Below are positions 33,191 through 41,673 of a stretch of DNA of 64,000 bases, piece by piece. A model generated the notes under the pieces. The model was not told the DNA's origin. It did not search any database and worked only from the letters and a program-made list of their open reading frames with translations. Source of the stretch: CAIZQW01 sp942493055 (GTDB lineage: Bacteria; Verrucomicrobiota; Kiritimatiellia; RFP12; UBA1067). Each line of letters starts with the position of its first letter. Position 1 is the stretch's first letter. The stretch is taken from NCBI GenBank assembly GCA_942493055.1, contig OW818680.1, positions 3,038,001 to 3,102,000 on the forward strand. The letters run 5' to 3'. The translations under genes were made by a program, and so were the position numbers.

Positions 33191-34615
33191 CTAGCGCGAG
33201 GCGAGCTGGGCACGGACCTCCAGCGCCTTGGCGCGGGTGAGCGGATACGCCAAGATGATAATAAAACCAGCGATGAAGCCGACGGGCTGGCCGATCAGTA
33301 GGGCCTTGAGCCAGAAACCGATGGTTTCGCCTTTCTGATTCACTGCGCACGGATCAAAGCCGGAGGCTGTCAGCAAGAAGCCTTGGGCGAGCAGGGCGAT
33401 TCCGGTAGCCAGTTTGTCACTGGTTCCAAGGATTGCGCTATAGAAGGCTTGACGCTGGTGTCCGCAGGCCAGTTCGTCTACATCACACACGTCAGCCAGC
33501 ATGGCGTTCATAAGCAGTGGCAAACAGTTGCAGAAGAGGCCGATGGCAGCAGCGGTCGCATAGAGCAGCCAGGCCTGGCTGACGACGTGCGGCTGAAAGG
33601 TGAACCAGGCCGAAGCGTATGCCGCAGCGCTCAATGCCAGCAGCCACAGCATGGCCGGCTTCTTGCCGATCTTGCCGGTCATCCAAGCCACAGGTGCCAT
33701 CGCGAGCAAGGTCGCCACATTGATGACGGTGCAGAAGCCGCCCCACAGTTCGGTACCGGCCTGCTTGTCCCCGTCCGCCACGTGGTAGATCAGCAGGTAG
33801 ATAAAAAAGATACCGGTCGAGCACATGCCGAGCTTAACCAGAAAGCTGCTCAGTAGCAGCGGCCAGAAGGCGCGGTTCCTGAGCGTAAGGCGCAGGGCTG
33901 AAACCAGCGGGACGCGGGCTTCCCCCTGCGGGGCTGGCTGGCCTTCGTCGCAGCAGAAGATGGGTGCCGCAGCCGACAGCAGAATGACCCCGCCCACCAG
34001 CAGGGACACGTAATGGATGCCATAGAGCCCGTTGGCCTGTGCCGGCGTCACGCCGCCCCACACAATGTCCAGCCGTATGCACAACCACGGCAGCCAAGGG
34101 GTGAGCAGACCCGCCACTGTAAAGGCATAGTGCCTCCACTTAAACAGATGCGTGCGCTCATCGTAATCCGTAGAGAGTCCGTACCCCTGGGCGTTGTAGG
34201 GAATCGTGAACAGCGAATAGCCAAAGGTGAACAGGATGACGAGCGCAATCACCACAAAGGCGTCAGCGAAGGCGCGGCCCAGCGACTGCGGGACAAACCA
34301 CATCGCGACAACGGTCAGCGCCGTCAGCAGCGCGCCCGCCAGCATCCACGGACGCCGCCGGCCCCAGCTTGTGCGGGTATTGTCAGAAAGGTGGCCAATC
34401 AGGGGGTTGATGATGATATCGGCCACGTGCGGGATGACGCGGGCCAGGCCGAGGACGCGCGGGTCAATCCCCATAGCCATATTGTAAATGGGATCGACCA
34501 GTCCGTTGATGCCGGCGTACATTATCTTGTCGGTCAAGCCGCCCAAGCCCCAGAGGAGCTGTTTGGCTATAGGAACCAGCTCTGCCGCCTTTTTGTTGTG
34601 CTCGCCTTCTTTCAC
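33191..34615 (-). CDS. GPH-family sugar:cation symporter (MelB-like)
   Basis: 474 residues starting at GTG 34615 with GGAG upstream. About twelve hydrophobic helices are visible. GPH features include the N-terminal helix region MAMGIDPRVLGLARVIPHVADIIINPLIGHLSDNTRTSWGRRRPWM (in part: DP-x-x-LG...DxxxNPLIGxLSDxTRxxWGRRRP), the sodium/sugar site and RRRP loop of the family, and a second-half copy (ATLLAMAPVAWMTGKIGKKP). These are inner-membrane carriers for glycosides, pentosides or hexuronides driven by sodium or protons. It lies 43 bp downstream of the HzsA-related gene on the same strand and 280 bp before the LacI-type gene, so control by that regulator is likely. Confidence 0.93.
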   Translation of the reverse strand: MKEGEHNKKAAELVPIAKQLLWGLGGLTDKIMYAGINGLVDPIYNMAMGIDPRVLGLARVIPHVADIIINPLIGHLSDNTRTSWGRRRPWMLAGALLTALTVVAMWFVPQSLGRAFADAFVVIALVILFTFGYSLFTIPYNAQGYGLSTDYDERTHLFKWRHYAFTVAGLLTPWLPWLCIRLDIVWGGVTPAQANGLYGIHYVSLLVGGVILLSAAAPIFCCDEGQPAPQGEARVPLVSALRLTLRNRAFWPLLLSSFLVKLGMCSTGIFFIYLLIYHVADGDKQAGTELWGGFCTVINVATLLAMAPVAWMTGKIGKKPAMLWLLALSAAAYASAWFTFQPHVVSQAWLLYATAAAIGLFCNCLPLLMNAMLADVCDVDELACGHQRQAFYSAILGTSDKLATGIALLAQGFLLTASGFDPCAVNQKGETIGFWLKALLIGQPVGFIAGFIIILAYPLTRAKALEVRAQLASR

Positions 34616-34658
34616 CGTCAGGGAACTCCATATTCTTCAACCGCTTGTAACTGATTCC

Positions 34659-37600
34659 CTACTTCTTCATCAGCACGCCTAACTCAGCGACGGAGGCAAA
34701 GGGTTGTCCGCCCCACTCGTTGAGCCCGGTGAGCATCACATAATTTGCCTTGATGGGTTTGTCAAAGCCGATCCGTTGCTCTTGAGGCGTCCTGCGCAGT
34801 TTGCCCTCTGTAACGGGCACCCACTTCGTTCCATCCGCACTGACGCTGACACGATACTTTTTGATGAAGCCGTTCTCGCAACCGTCGCTGCGATTCTTCA
34901 AGAACAGCCCCGCGACTTCCATTTCCGCCGGGAGTTTCAGTGAAATATAGTGGGGGTACGGGCCGGGCTTCTCTCCGCACGTCGTATGCCAGAAGGTCTT
35001 TTCATCGCCATCCAGCGCGCGAATAGCCGGATCCCCGCCGTTGGCGCAGTCCACGCCTGCGATGCTGAGCTTCTTGGAATCAAACTTGGGCAAGTCGAAC
35101 CCCTTTTGCGGCACGGCTGTCTTCTCCTCAAGGCCCGCAAGCACCCAGCAGGAGCCGCAGCGACAGTGGCTGAACCCGCAGGTGCCCTTCACGGCGGGCT
35201 CCGGATAATCAAAGAGCTCCCCGACGGCGGCTGCAAATTTTTTGTACTCCGGCTCGTTCTTGCTCCTCCACGTGTTGCTCTGCCCCCAGCCGCCGGCCTC
35301 GATGGCGAGCGGAGCCATCAGGATGCGGCTCTCGGACGGACGCGCACCATTGACCAGTGCGCAGACGGGCTGCTCGGAGAGCTCCTTGCCGAATTTGACT
35401 TTGATCATTTCTCGCAAGATTTTTTCCGCGCCGGAATTAATCGTGTAGTACTCCATGCGATTGTGACTGAAGGTGCCGTAACACTGCGCATTGACATCGA
35501 GCCAGTTGACGATCCGCTGGAAGTCCTGTTTGGTCAACGGCAGCTTCTTGCCTTTGTGCTTTTCCATGAAGACCGTGATAAACCGTCCTCCAAGCGCATA
35601 ATAGTCATACGGACGGCTGATGTTCTTTTCTTCGCCATGCGAACTGCCCTTGTCGCCGATCGTCTTGGTGTAGACGAGCAGATCCAAGTAGGACGCCGGC
35701 CAGTCGCGTCCGGGCTGGGGAATCAGGTTGATGCCCTTCGGCGGCTTGTCCGTCAAGCCATGGCAGGAGATGCAGCCGCGGTCGAGCACGGGCTGCACCA
35801 TCTTCAGGAAGCTGACGCCCTCACCCTCATCCTGGCCCGGCACAGGGGTGAGCTCGCGCGGTGCGCGTGTAAAGAGCTCCTTGCTCGGTTTCAGCGCCAT
35901 GCCCACGGGCTCGTGGCAGCCCACGCAACCTCGACGCTCACCTGCGTGCAGATAGTGGAAGCTGCGTTCCGTCAGCACGGCTCTGAACTCTTCGTCGAGC
36001 GCTTGGATCTGCAATGGCACGCCTGCCGGCACGCGCACGGAGACCGAGCCGTCGGGCTCCACCGGCACAGTCCCCAGGATGCGCTTGGGCGCGCCATTGG
36101 GGACATCCCGGCTGATCTTATCGCTGCTGGGGATCGGCTTGACATAGACTTCGTTGAAGCGCAGATATTTGATGGTGCCGGGCTTGATCTTCTTCTCGGG
36201 GTCGTTGCGCGTGAGGTTGACATTCTGAATCATGTAGACGCCTGTCTCCGTCTCTTTGCCCTTCAGCGCTTTGTACGGCGGCAGCTGGTCGGGCAGGATG
36301 GAGGGCGCTTTGCGCGCGATGATCGGAATCGGCGAGAAGCAGGCGTTGTCCGGGTCGCTGTAGATGGGCTCGCGTCCGCCGAAATCATCCACCAGCATGA
36401 TGATGTAGGGCAAGGCAGGCGGCAGGCGTCCCTGGGAGTGGACCTCTGTCGGCGAATAGGTCGCAAAGATCAGATTCTCTGTCAAGGGCCACGGCATGCA
36501 GTATTGCGCGTAGGTGCTGTATCCGCACTCATTGGATTCCGCAAAGAGGACTTCCGGCGTGATGCGGGTGACCGCGTCCAGCGTGTTCTCGCCCTTGGTC
36601 GTGTCGATCTTGACAATCGTACCGGTGTGAAAGTTGTGATGCCCCATCGCATTCGCGAGGATGCGCGTGGTGCCGGGGATCGCCTGCGCCTCGGAGATCA
36701 TAAGCGGATTGACCATGTCGTTGCCGAAATAGTGCGAGACCATGGAGCCGTCCGGACGCTTCCACCAGAGCTTGTGGAACTCCATCTCGTGGCGGTCGAC
36801 ATACTCCCAGCGCGTATAGAGGATGCGGCCGTCGTGCAAGACCGTGGGCGTGGTCTCATTCTCGATGCCATACGAAAGCTGCTGGATGTTGTTGCCGTCC
36901 TTGTCGCATTTGTAGAGCATGTAGGAGGGCGCGAAGCGGCCGCCATGGCACCGTCCGAAATTCTGCGACCGCGACGAGACAAAGACGATCTCGCCATTCG
37001 GCAGGTAGCAGGGGTCCTCGTCCTCGACCGGCACGGTCTTGCGTCCCTGCCAGGTGTCAAAGGGGTCGCGCGCGGTCCCCGTGAGCTGCCTCACCGAGGA
37101 GCCATCGACCTGCGCTTCGTACAGATAAAAGGCGCGGTCATTCGCCTTGGGGTTATTCGGGGCAAAGCCGAAGACAAAGCGCTTGCCATCATGCGAGAGG
37201 GAGGGCCGCTGGAAGGAGCCTTCCGGAAGCTTGCCCGTCAAGAGCTGAACCGCCTTGGGCGTGGCGCTCTTCCAGTCGCTCAGAATCGCGGGGCCGGGCC
37301 CGATGCGCGCCATGGCCGCGCGATACTGGTCACAGTTGTGGCTGTAACTCGTCGGCGGATTCTTGTTGATCAGCAGTTTTTCAAACTGCAATGCGGGATG
37401 CGCAAAGAGGATCGCGCGACGTGCCGCAAAGACGCGATGGAAGAGTTCGCTTCCCTTGGGGACGGCGGCTCCATCGGCTGCGGCCTGGATCTCCTTGTCC
37501 AGCTCATCCAACGTCTTGACTGCTGTTGAAGGCGGCACGCCGCCGGCTGTCTTGACAAAATCAACTGTCTTTCGCGCAAGCGCAGCGCGTTCACGGGCCT

Positions 37601-37964
37601 GCCAGAGATAAAACCACTCGCGCACCTGCTCCGCCTGTTCAAGGCCTGAGCCCTCCTTGATCAGCGGTGAGGCCTTCTTTTTGAGGTCGTCAGGCATCTT
37701 GTTGAGATACCGCTTCGCAAGCTCTACAGGACCGCCTTTGGGCATCCAGCTTCCGCTGTCCCAAATCCGCAAGGCGCGTTCGCGCTCCACCTCGACCAGC
37801 GTCTCCGGCGTCGGACAGAGCTTCACAATGTTCTGATTGACCCAGTTCCCGTCTTTGTCTTGAATGGCTTTCCACCAGGCTGGTGCCGTTTGCGCCACGG
37901 CCACTCCGCTCAAAGCAACGCATCCAACAAAGACGAGCATACGACTCATGCTTCTTTGCTTCAT
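34659..37964 (-). CDS. HzsA-related cytochrome with C-terminal discoidin domain
   Basis: 1101 residues with signal MKQRSMSRMLVFVGCVALSGVAVAQ and GGGGGAAA upstream of 37964. A helical N-terminal part is followed by the HzsA-type propeller (DPCYLPNGEIVFVSSRSQNFG, ILYTRWEYVDRHEMEFHKLW, the same signature as in the 14173 protein). Two c-type heme sites follow: CVGCHEP (about 677) and CISCHG (about 730). CGFSHCRCGSC (about 930) is an unusual Cys cluster without His, possibly a metal or disulfide site. The last 130 residues form an F5/8C-like domain (RALDGDEKTFWHTTCGEKPG). Compared with the 14173 protein the discoidin domain is at the other end and the third heme and second propeller are missing. 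The sugar symporter lies 43 bp downstream. Confidence 0.88.
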   Translation of the reverse strand: MKQRSMSRMLVFVGCVALSGVAVAQTAPAWWKAIQDKDGNWVNQNIVKLCPTPETLVEVERERALRIWDSGSWMPKGGPVELAKRYLNKMPDDLKKKASPLIKEGSGLEQAEQVREWFYLWQARERAALARKTVDFVKTAGGVPPSTAVKTLDELDKEIQAAADGAAVPKGSELFHRVFAARRAILFAHPALQFEKLLINKNPPTSYSHNCDQYRAAMARIGPGPAILSDWKSATPKAVQLLTGKLPEGSFQRPSLSHDGKRFVFGFAPNNPKANDRAFYLYEAQVDGSSVRQLTGTARDPFDTWQGRKTVPVEDEDPCYLPNGEIVFVSSRSQNFGRCHGGRFAPSYMLYKCDKDGNNIQQLSYGIENETTPTVLHDGRILYTRWEYVDRHEMEFHKLWWKRPDGSMVSHYFGNDMVNPLMISEAQAIPGTTRILANAMGHHNFHTGTIVKIDTTKGENTLDAVTRITPEVLFAESNECGYSTYAQYCMPWPLTENLIFATYSPTEVHSQGRLPPALPYIIMLVDDFGGREPIYSDPDNACFSPIPIIARKAPSILPDQLPPYKALKGKETETGVYMIQNVNLTRNDPEKKIKPGTIKYLRFNEVYVKPIPSSDKISRDVPNGAPKRILGTVPVEPDGSVSVRVPAGVPLQIQALDEEFRAVLTERSFHYLHAGERRGCVGCHEPVGMALKPSKELFTRAPRELTPVPGQDEGEGVSFLKMVQPVLDRGCISCHGLTDKPPKGINLIPQPGRDWPASYLDLLVYTKTIGDKGSSHGEEKNISRPYDYYALGGRFITVFMEKHKGKKLPLTKQDFQRIVNWLDVNAQCYGTFSHNRMEYYTINSGAEKILREMIKVKFGKELSEQPVCALVNGARPSESRILMAPLAIEAGGWGQSNTWRSKNEPEYKKFAAAVGELFDYPEPAVKGTCGFSHCRCGSCWVLAGLEEKTAVPQKGFDLPKFDSKKLSIAGVDCANGGDPAIRALDGDEKTFWHTTCGEKPGPYPHYISLKLPAEMEVAGLFLKNRSDGCENGFIKKYRVSVSADGTKWVPVTEGKLRRTPQEQRIGFDKPIKANYVMLTGLNEWGGQPFASVAELGVLMKK

Positions 37965-38035
37965 CCCGTTTCCCCCAATAATTATTGTTGTGACTATACC
38001 ATGTCCGGGGGAGGATTCAAACGAAAAAAAGAAAT

Positions 38036-38095
38036 CACACTTTTAAACAGTGTGTAATTTTGGTATATTCTGTTTCGTGGATTTTTGGTTATAAT
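38036..38095 (+). promoter_or_regulatory. Possible promoter and operator of the 38155 gene
   Basis: A perfect -10 hexamer TATAAT lies at 38090-38095, about 60 bp before the start. No good -35 is seen at 16-18 bp (the best is TTCTGT), so an activator may be needed. Upstream, CACACT (38036-38041) and AGTGTG (38049-38054) form a palindrome within AAAT-CACACT...AGTGTG-TA-ATTT, an operator-like site in the divergent gap with the HzsA-related gene. Confidence 0.4.
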
Positions 38096-38154
38096 GGCCA
38101 CACGTATTGTCAGCGGTTATGGATATTCCGATTTTTTGAAGGAGGGACTTTTTT

Positions 38155-41100
38155 ATGATGAACAGACTATCAGCTGCTTTGTTTATGGTATCGCTCGTCA
38201 CGTTCTGGGCTCAGTCGGAAATTGTGATGACCGGCGAGAGCGTCGCCTCGGCCAAGAGCCAGGTCACTGCGGCCACTTACACACCGAATATCGTGAGCAA
38301 CGATCTGATCGAGGTCGGACAGCCCGAGCTCAGTTCATGGACAAAGGATAAGACGCCATTTTTTGAAACCACGACCCTGAACGACGGAAAGGGAATGCCC
38401 CCCAGCGGCTCTACCGTAGGCACCTACATGCCAGCCACATTCGGCGCTGTCGGCAAGCTACCGTTCACCTATACATACACGCTCAATACGACCATCCACA
38501 CACAGGGATACAACATCGCGGAGATCCGTACATACGCGGGATGGAACGAAAACGGCTCTGCCCTGGGCAACCAGAAGTATGAACTGCTGGTCAGCACCGT
38601 GGACACCAATGATTTTATCTCCCTCGGCATTTTCACATACGCGCCCTTCAACAGTTCAGACCCGAATGCGGCCTCTGCAACAAAGGTGACGCTGACCAAC
38701 AGTCTCGGCGGGGTCATCACCTCGCGGGTGGACCAAGTCCGCTTCGTCTTCATGAGCCATGGTTTTTCAAATGTAAATCCGGGGGTCGACGGGACGGTCT
38801 ATTACGAGGTGGATGTCCTGGGCTATCCTGTCAAGGACCCGACACCGCTCCGCGCCGTTGTGAACAGCTATCAATATGACGGTTCGGGCGCAGGCGCAAT
38901 CCCGACCTCCTGGCCAGACACTGGCGCCATCGAACTGATCAACGGTATCTTGCCCTCTGCAGCGCATTATACGGATGTCCAGTGGGTGGGCTTTGCAGAT
39001 ACCGCCCCGGACGACGGGACCTCGCATCCCCAGGTCACCTTCCAACTCGCGGAGACGGTTGATTTGACCAAGATCCAGATCGTCTATTTTCATAGCACCA
39101 GCCAGGCCGGAGGGTCCGTGACCGCCCCCGAGCAAGTGCTGGTCTCGTTCAGCACCAATGGCGTGGACTACTCGACGCCCCTTTCATTTACTTCAGAATT
39201 CAACCATACCGCCGGGGATGAGATCCGGACCGCCGTCCTCAACCTGAACAGTAACCGGGCCTCCTCTGTGCGGCTTGATTTCCGAAACGCGTCCCAATGG
39301 ACCTTCCTCGCCGAGGTCAAGTTTGATGTTGCTGAAGACCAACTCCCGCCCCTCGTGCTGGACGAGCCCTTTGCCGGCACCACCTTAGATATCACGGACT
39401 GGATTGAGCACGACTCCTCCGGGCAGGTCTCGCAAAATAATTCTCTTTTCATGGCGACAGGCACCAGCTCGTGGATGGACTGCGGCCTGGAGAGTGTCGC
39501 CTCCTTCGCACGGACACAGGATCTGGTCATCGAGTCGATCGCCAAGGTCAACGCCGTGAATAAGTACTCCACGCCTATCGGATATGGCACCTGGGATCTC
39601 AGCACGAGCAGCTATTTTATCTCCTTTCAAAACAACGGCCACTTCTGGACCTGGAAGGAGTATACCGGTGTCGACACAGGCATTCCATACGGGGCGAACC
39701 GGTGGTATAAATTCCGCATGCGCCTGACGCCGCTTTTTGTTCAATACAGCGTCTATTCGGATTGGAACAATGACGGCGACTTCGACGATCCGGACGAGGA
39801 CCGGGATCTGCTCGCAACCGCGCCTGGAAACATCCTGTACCATACGGCTTATGACAATCTGAAGGTTCGCCTGAGCAATTACTCGTGCGGACTGATGACC
39901 GTGAAGCAAGTCACCGTCTATGAGCGTTATACGCATACCCTGCTCCAGCAGACGATCGTCTCCGCGCAGGCCCTCCATGATCAGGCCGTGGAGGGAACCG
40001 AAAACGGCCAGTATCCCATTGGCGCGAAAGCCACCCTGCAGACTGCCATCGATGCGGCGCAGGCCGTGGACGACGACCCCGTGGCCACGCGGTCAGAATT
40101 GGACGCCGCCAACGCCGCCCTGGCCCTGGCAGTAAACACCTTCCGCAGCTCCGTGGTCGGCGGACTGCCCCTGCTCCATCATATCCTCGGGACAGGCCAA
40201 AGCCTCTCCGAAGGCTGGGCAGGCACCCCGCCCCTGACAACCACGCAGCCCTTCAACAACCTGATGCTCTCCGGCGTCGGCCAGACCGGCACCGAGCTCG
40301 TGCCGCTGATTGAAGGACCTAATCTGCATAGTGCGCTCGTGGAAACCATCAGCAGCGCCCTGGGCAACACGCTGGCGGCTCTTTCCCCGCAAACAAACTA
40401 CACGTCGATTGTGACACGCAATGGCGAGGGCGGTGTCGCCTACGCCGGCCTTAAAAAAGGAACAACCTGGTATGCGAAGGGGCTGAGCCAGATCCAGAAG
40501 GCTCAGGCGGCCTCCACGAACATGGGCCACGCCTATCAGGTTGCTGCGGTAACGACTGTACACGGGGAGTCGGACCATGTCGCGAACAACGGCCCCTATT
40601 ATGCGGGGTATCTCAAGGAGTGGCAGGCCGATTACCAGGCGGATGCCCGTGCGCTGACCGGACAAAGCAACAGTGTGCCCCTCTTCTTCTGTCAGATGAG
40701 CTCCCACACCAAATACAACTCCACGACCTCCCTCATCCCGGGCGCTCAGCTCTGGGCCTCCGAAACCAGCCGCGCCCTCACGCTGGTCTGTCCCAAGTAC
40801 TTCCTCACCTACTCAGACGGCGTGCATCTGACCGCGCAAAGCTACCGCCACTTAGGCGAATACTATGGCAAGGCCCTGAAGCGTGTTTTGGTGGATCACC
40901 TCCCCTGGGATCCCTTGAAGCCGGTGAAGATCACACAGAGCGGCGCTACGATTACAGTCGACTTCGCTGTCCCCGTGCCTCCGCTGGCGATCGACACGAC
41001 ACTGGTTTTAGCCCAGACTAATTATGGCTTCGAGTATGCCGACGACACGTCAAGCGCCTCCATCAGCAGCGTCGCGATAGTCGATGCCGACACGATGGCC

Positions 41101-41337
41101 ATCACGCTGAGCACGATTCCGACCGGCGCGAATCCGCGCCTGCGGTACGCCTACACCGGCGTCTCCGGCTCATGGGCAGGCTGTAATCAGATAGGGGCTG
41201 CGCGCGGAAACATCCGCGACAGCGATGCGACACCGTCTCTGTACGGCAGCAACCTGAATAACTGGCTCGTGCATTTCGACCACCCGATTCCCTTTACCTC
41301 CCCGCGCCACAGCGGAACCTATATCAGCATCTTCTAG
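38155..41337 (+). CDS. Large exported modular SGNH-type esterase with FIVAR-like segment
   Basis: 1060 residues with AAGGAGGG before ATG 38155. After a signal peptide come two beta domains with discoidin-like phrases (about 20-400; VRLDFRNASQWTFLAEVKF) and a LamG-like part (about 400-600; DYNDGDFDDPDEDRD-like loop). A FIVAR-like helical segment follows (about 605-660, IVSAQALHDQAVEGTENGQY...SELDAANAALALAVN). An SGNH/sialate-esterase-like domain (about 675-920) has HHILGTGQSLSEGWAG, TTVHGESDHVANN and YSDGVHLTAQSYRHLGEY, giving Ser, Glu/Asp and the D-x-x-H pair. A C-terminal beta domain ends the chain. A deacylating enzyme with sugar-binding modules is the likely role. Confidence 0.82.
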   Translation: MMNRLSAALFMVSLVTFWAQSEIVMTGESVASAKSQVTAATYTPNIVSNDLIEVGQPELSSWTKDKTPFFETTTLNDGKGMPPSGSTVGTYMPATFGAVGKLPFTYTYTLNTTIHTQGYNIAEIRTYAGWNENGSALGNQKYELLVSTVDTNDFISLGIFTYAPFNSSDPNAASATKVTLTNSLGGVITSRVDQVRFVFMSHGFSNVNPGVDGTVYYEVDVLGYPVKDPTPLRAVVNSYQYDGSGAGAIPTSWPDTGAIELINGILPSAAHYTDVQWVGFADTAPDDGTSHPQVTFQLAETVDLTKIQIVYFHSTSQAGGSVTAPEQVLVSFSTNGVDYSTPLSFTSEFNHTAGDEIRTAVLNLNSNRASSVRLDFRNASQWTFLAEVKFDVAEDQLPPLVLDEPFAGTTLDITDWIEHDSSGQVSQNNSLFMATGTSSWMDCGLESVASFARTQDLVIESIAKVNAVNKYSTPIGYGTWDLSTSSYFISFQNNGHFWTWKEYTGVDTGIPYGANRWYKFRMRLTPLFVQYSVYSDWNNDGDFDDPDEDRDLLATAPGNILYHTAYDNLKVRLSNYSCGLMTVKQVTVYERYTHTLLQQTIVSAQALHDQAVEGTENGQYPIGAKATLQTAIDAAQAVDDDPVATRSELDAANAALALAVNTFRSSVVGGLPLLHHILGTGQSLSEGWAGTPPLTTTQPFNNLMLSGVGQTGTELVPLIEGPNLHSALVETISSALGNTLAALSPQTNYTSIVTRNGEGGVAYAGLKKGTTWYAKGLSQIQKAQAASTNMGHAYQVAAVTTVHGESDHVANNGPYYAGYLKEWQADYQADARALTGQSNSVPLFFCQMSSHTKYNSTTSLIPGAQLWASETSRALTLVCPKYFLTYSDGVHLTAQSYRHLGEYYGKALKRVLVDHLPWDPLKPVKITQSGATITVDFAVPVPPLAIDTTLVLAQTNYGFEYADDTSSASISSVAIVDADTMAITLSTIPTGANPRLRYAYTGVSGSWAGCNQIGAARGNIRDSDATPSLYGSNLNNWLVHFDHPIPFTSPRHSGTYISIF

Positions 41338-41470
41338 TTGAGCGTTAAGAGTTGGGCGTTAAACGTTAAGAGTTCCACCTCCGCGAATACGGCTTCCTCC
41401 TACGCTAAAGCTAAGGCGGATAAAACGGCGGACAGGTCAAACTTTTAACGCTCAACGTTTAACTCTTAAA
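41338..41470. repeat. Inverted repeat R3 (ttaaacgttaagagtt words), directly after the stop codon
   Basis: Left arm gagcgttaagagttgggcgt (from 41340) and right arm acttttaacgctcaacgttt (to about 41460), followed by aactcttaaa. About 60 bp lie between, including ctacgctaaagctaaggcgg, also seen in related form near 27585. The left arm begins at the first base after the TAG of the 38155 gene. The same words occur at 45245, 48107 and 63163. Confidence 0.8.
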
Positions 41471-41486
41471 AAATTCAATTCCCTCA

Positions 41487-41575
41487 GCGGCTCACCGAGA
41501 CGGTTCGCCCTACCGGCTTCGCACGAGCATCTGTCTGATCCGAAGGCGGTAGGGCGAACCGTCCCGGTGAGCCGC
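41487..41575. repeat. Long hairpin R8a
   Basis: Two 29-nt arms (41487-41515 and 41547-41575) pair with one mismatch. The left arm begins gcggctcaccgagacggttc and the right arm begins cggtagggcgaaccgtcccg. The loop is 31 nt. The gtagggc core recurs in the hairpin at 43241-43299. Confidence 0.85.
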
Positions 41576-41583
41576 AGTGTCTT

Positions 41584-41663
41584 TCGCGCCATTCGGATGC
41601 TTGCCTCTGATTCCCAACTTACTGACACTTACTGACACTTCTAAGACTTATTGACACTTCTCC
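41584..41663. repeat. Dispersed repeat R5, copy 2 (inverted to copy 1)
   Basis: It matches the reverse complement of 7396-7476 over about 80 bp (gattcccaacttactgacac and following words) with a few changes. It ends about 10 bp before the stop of the DUF3472-type gene. Confidence 0.85.
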
Positions 41664-41673
41664 AAGTTGTCCG

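Noticed and set aside
34950..37529. 859-codon plus-strand open frame
   Set aside because: Antisense to the second HzsA-related gene, no domain, no ribosome site; shadow of third-position GC bias.
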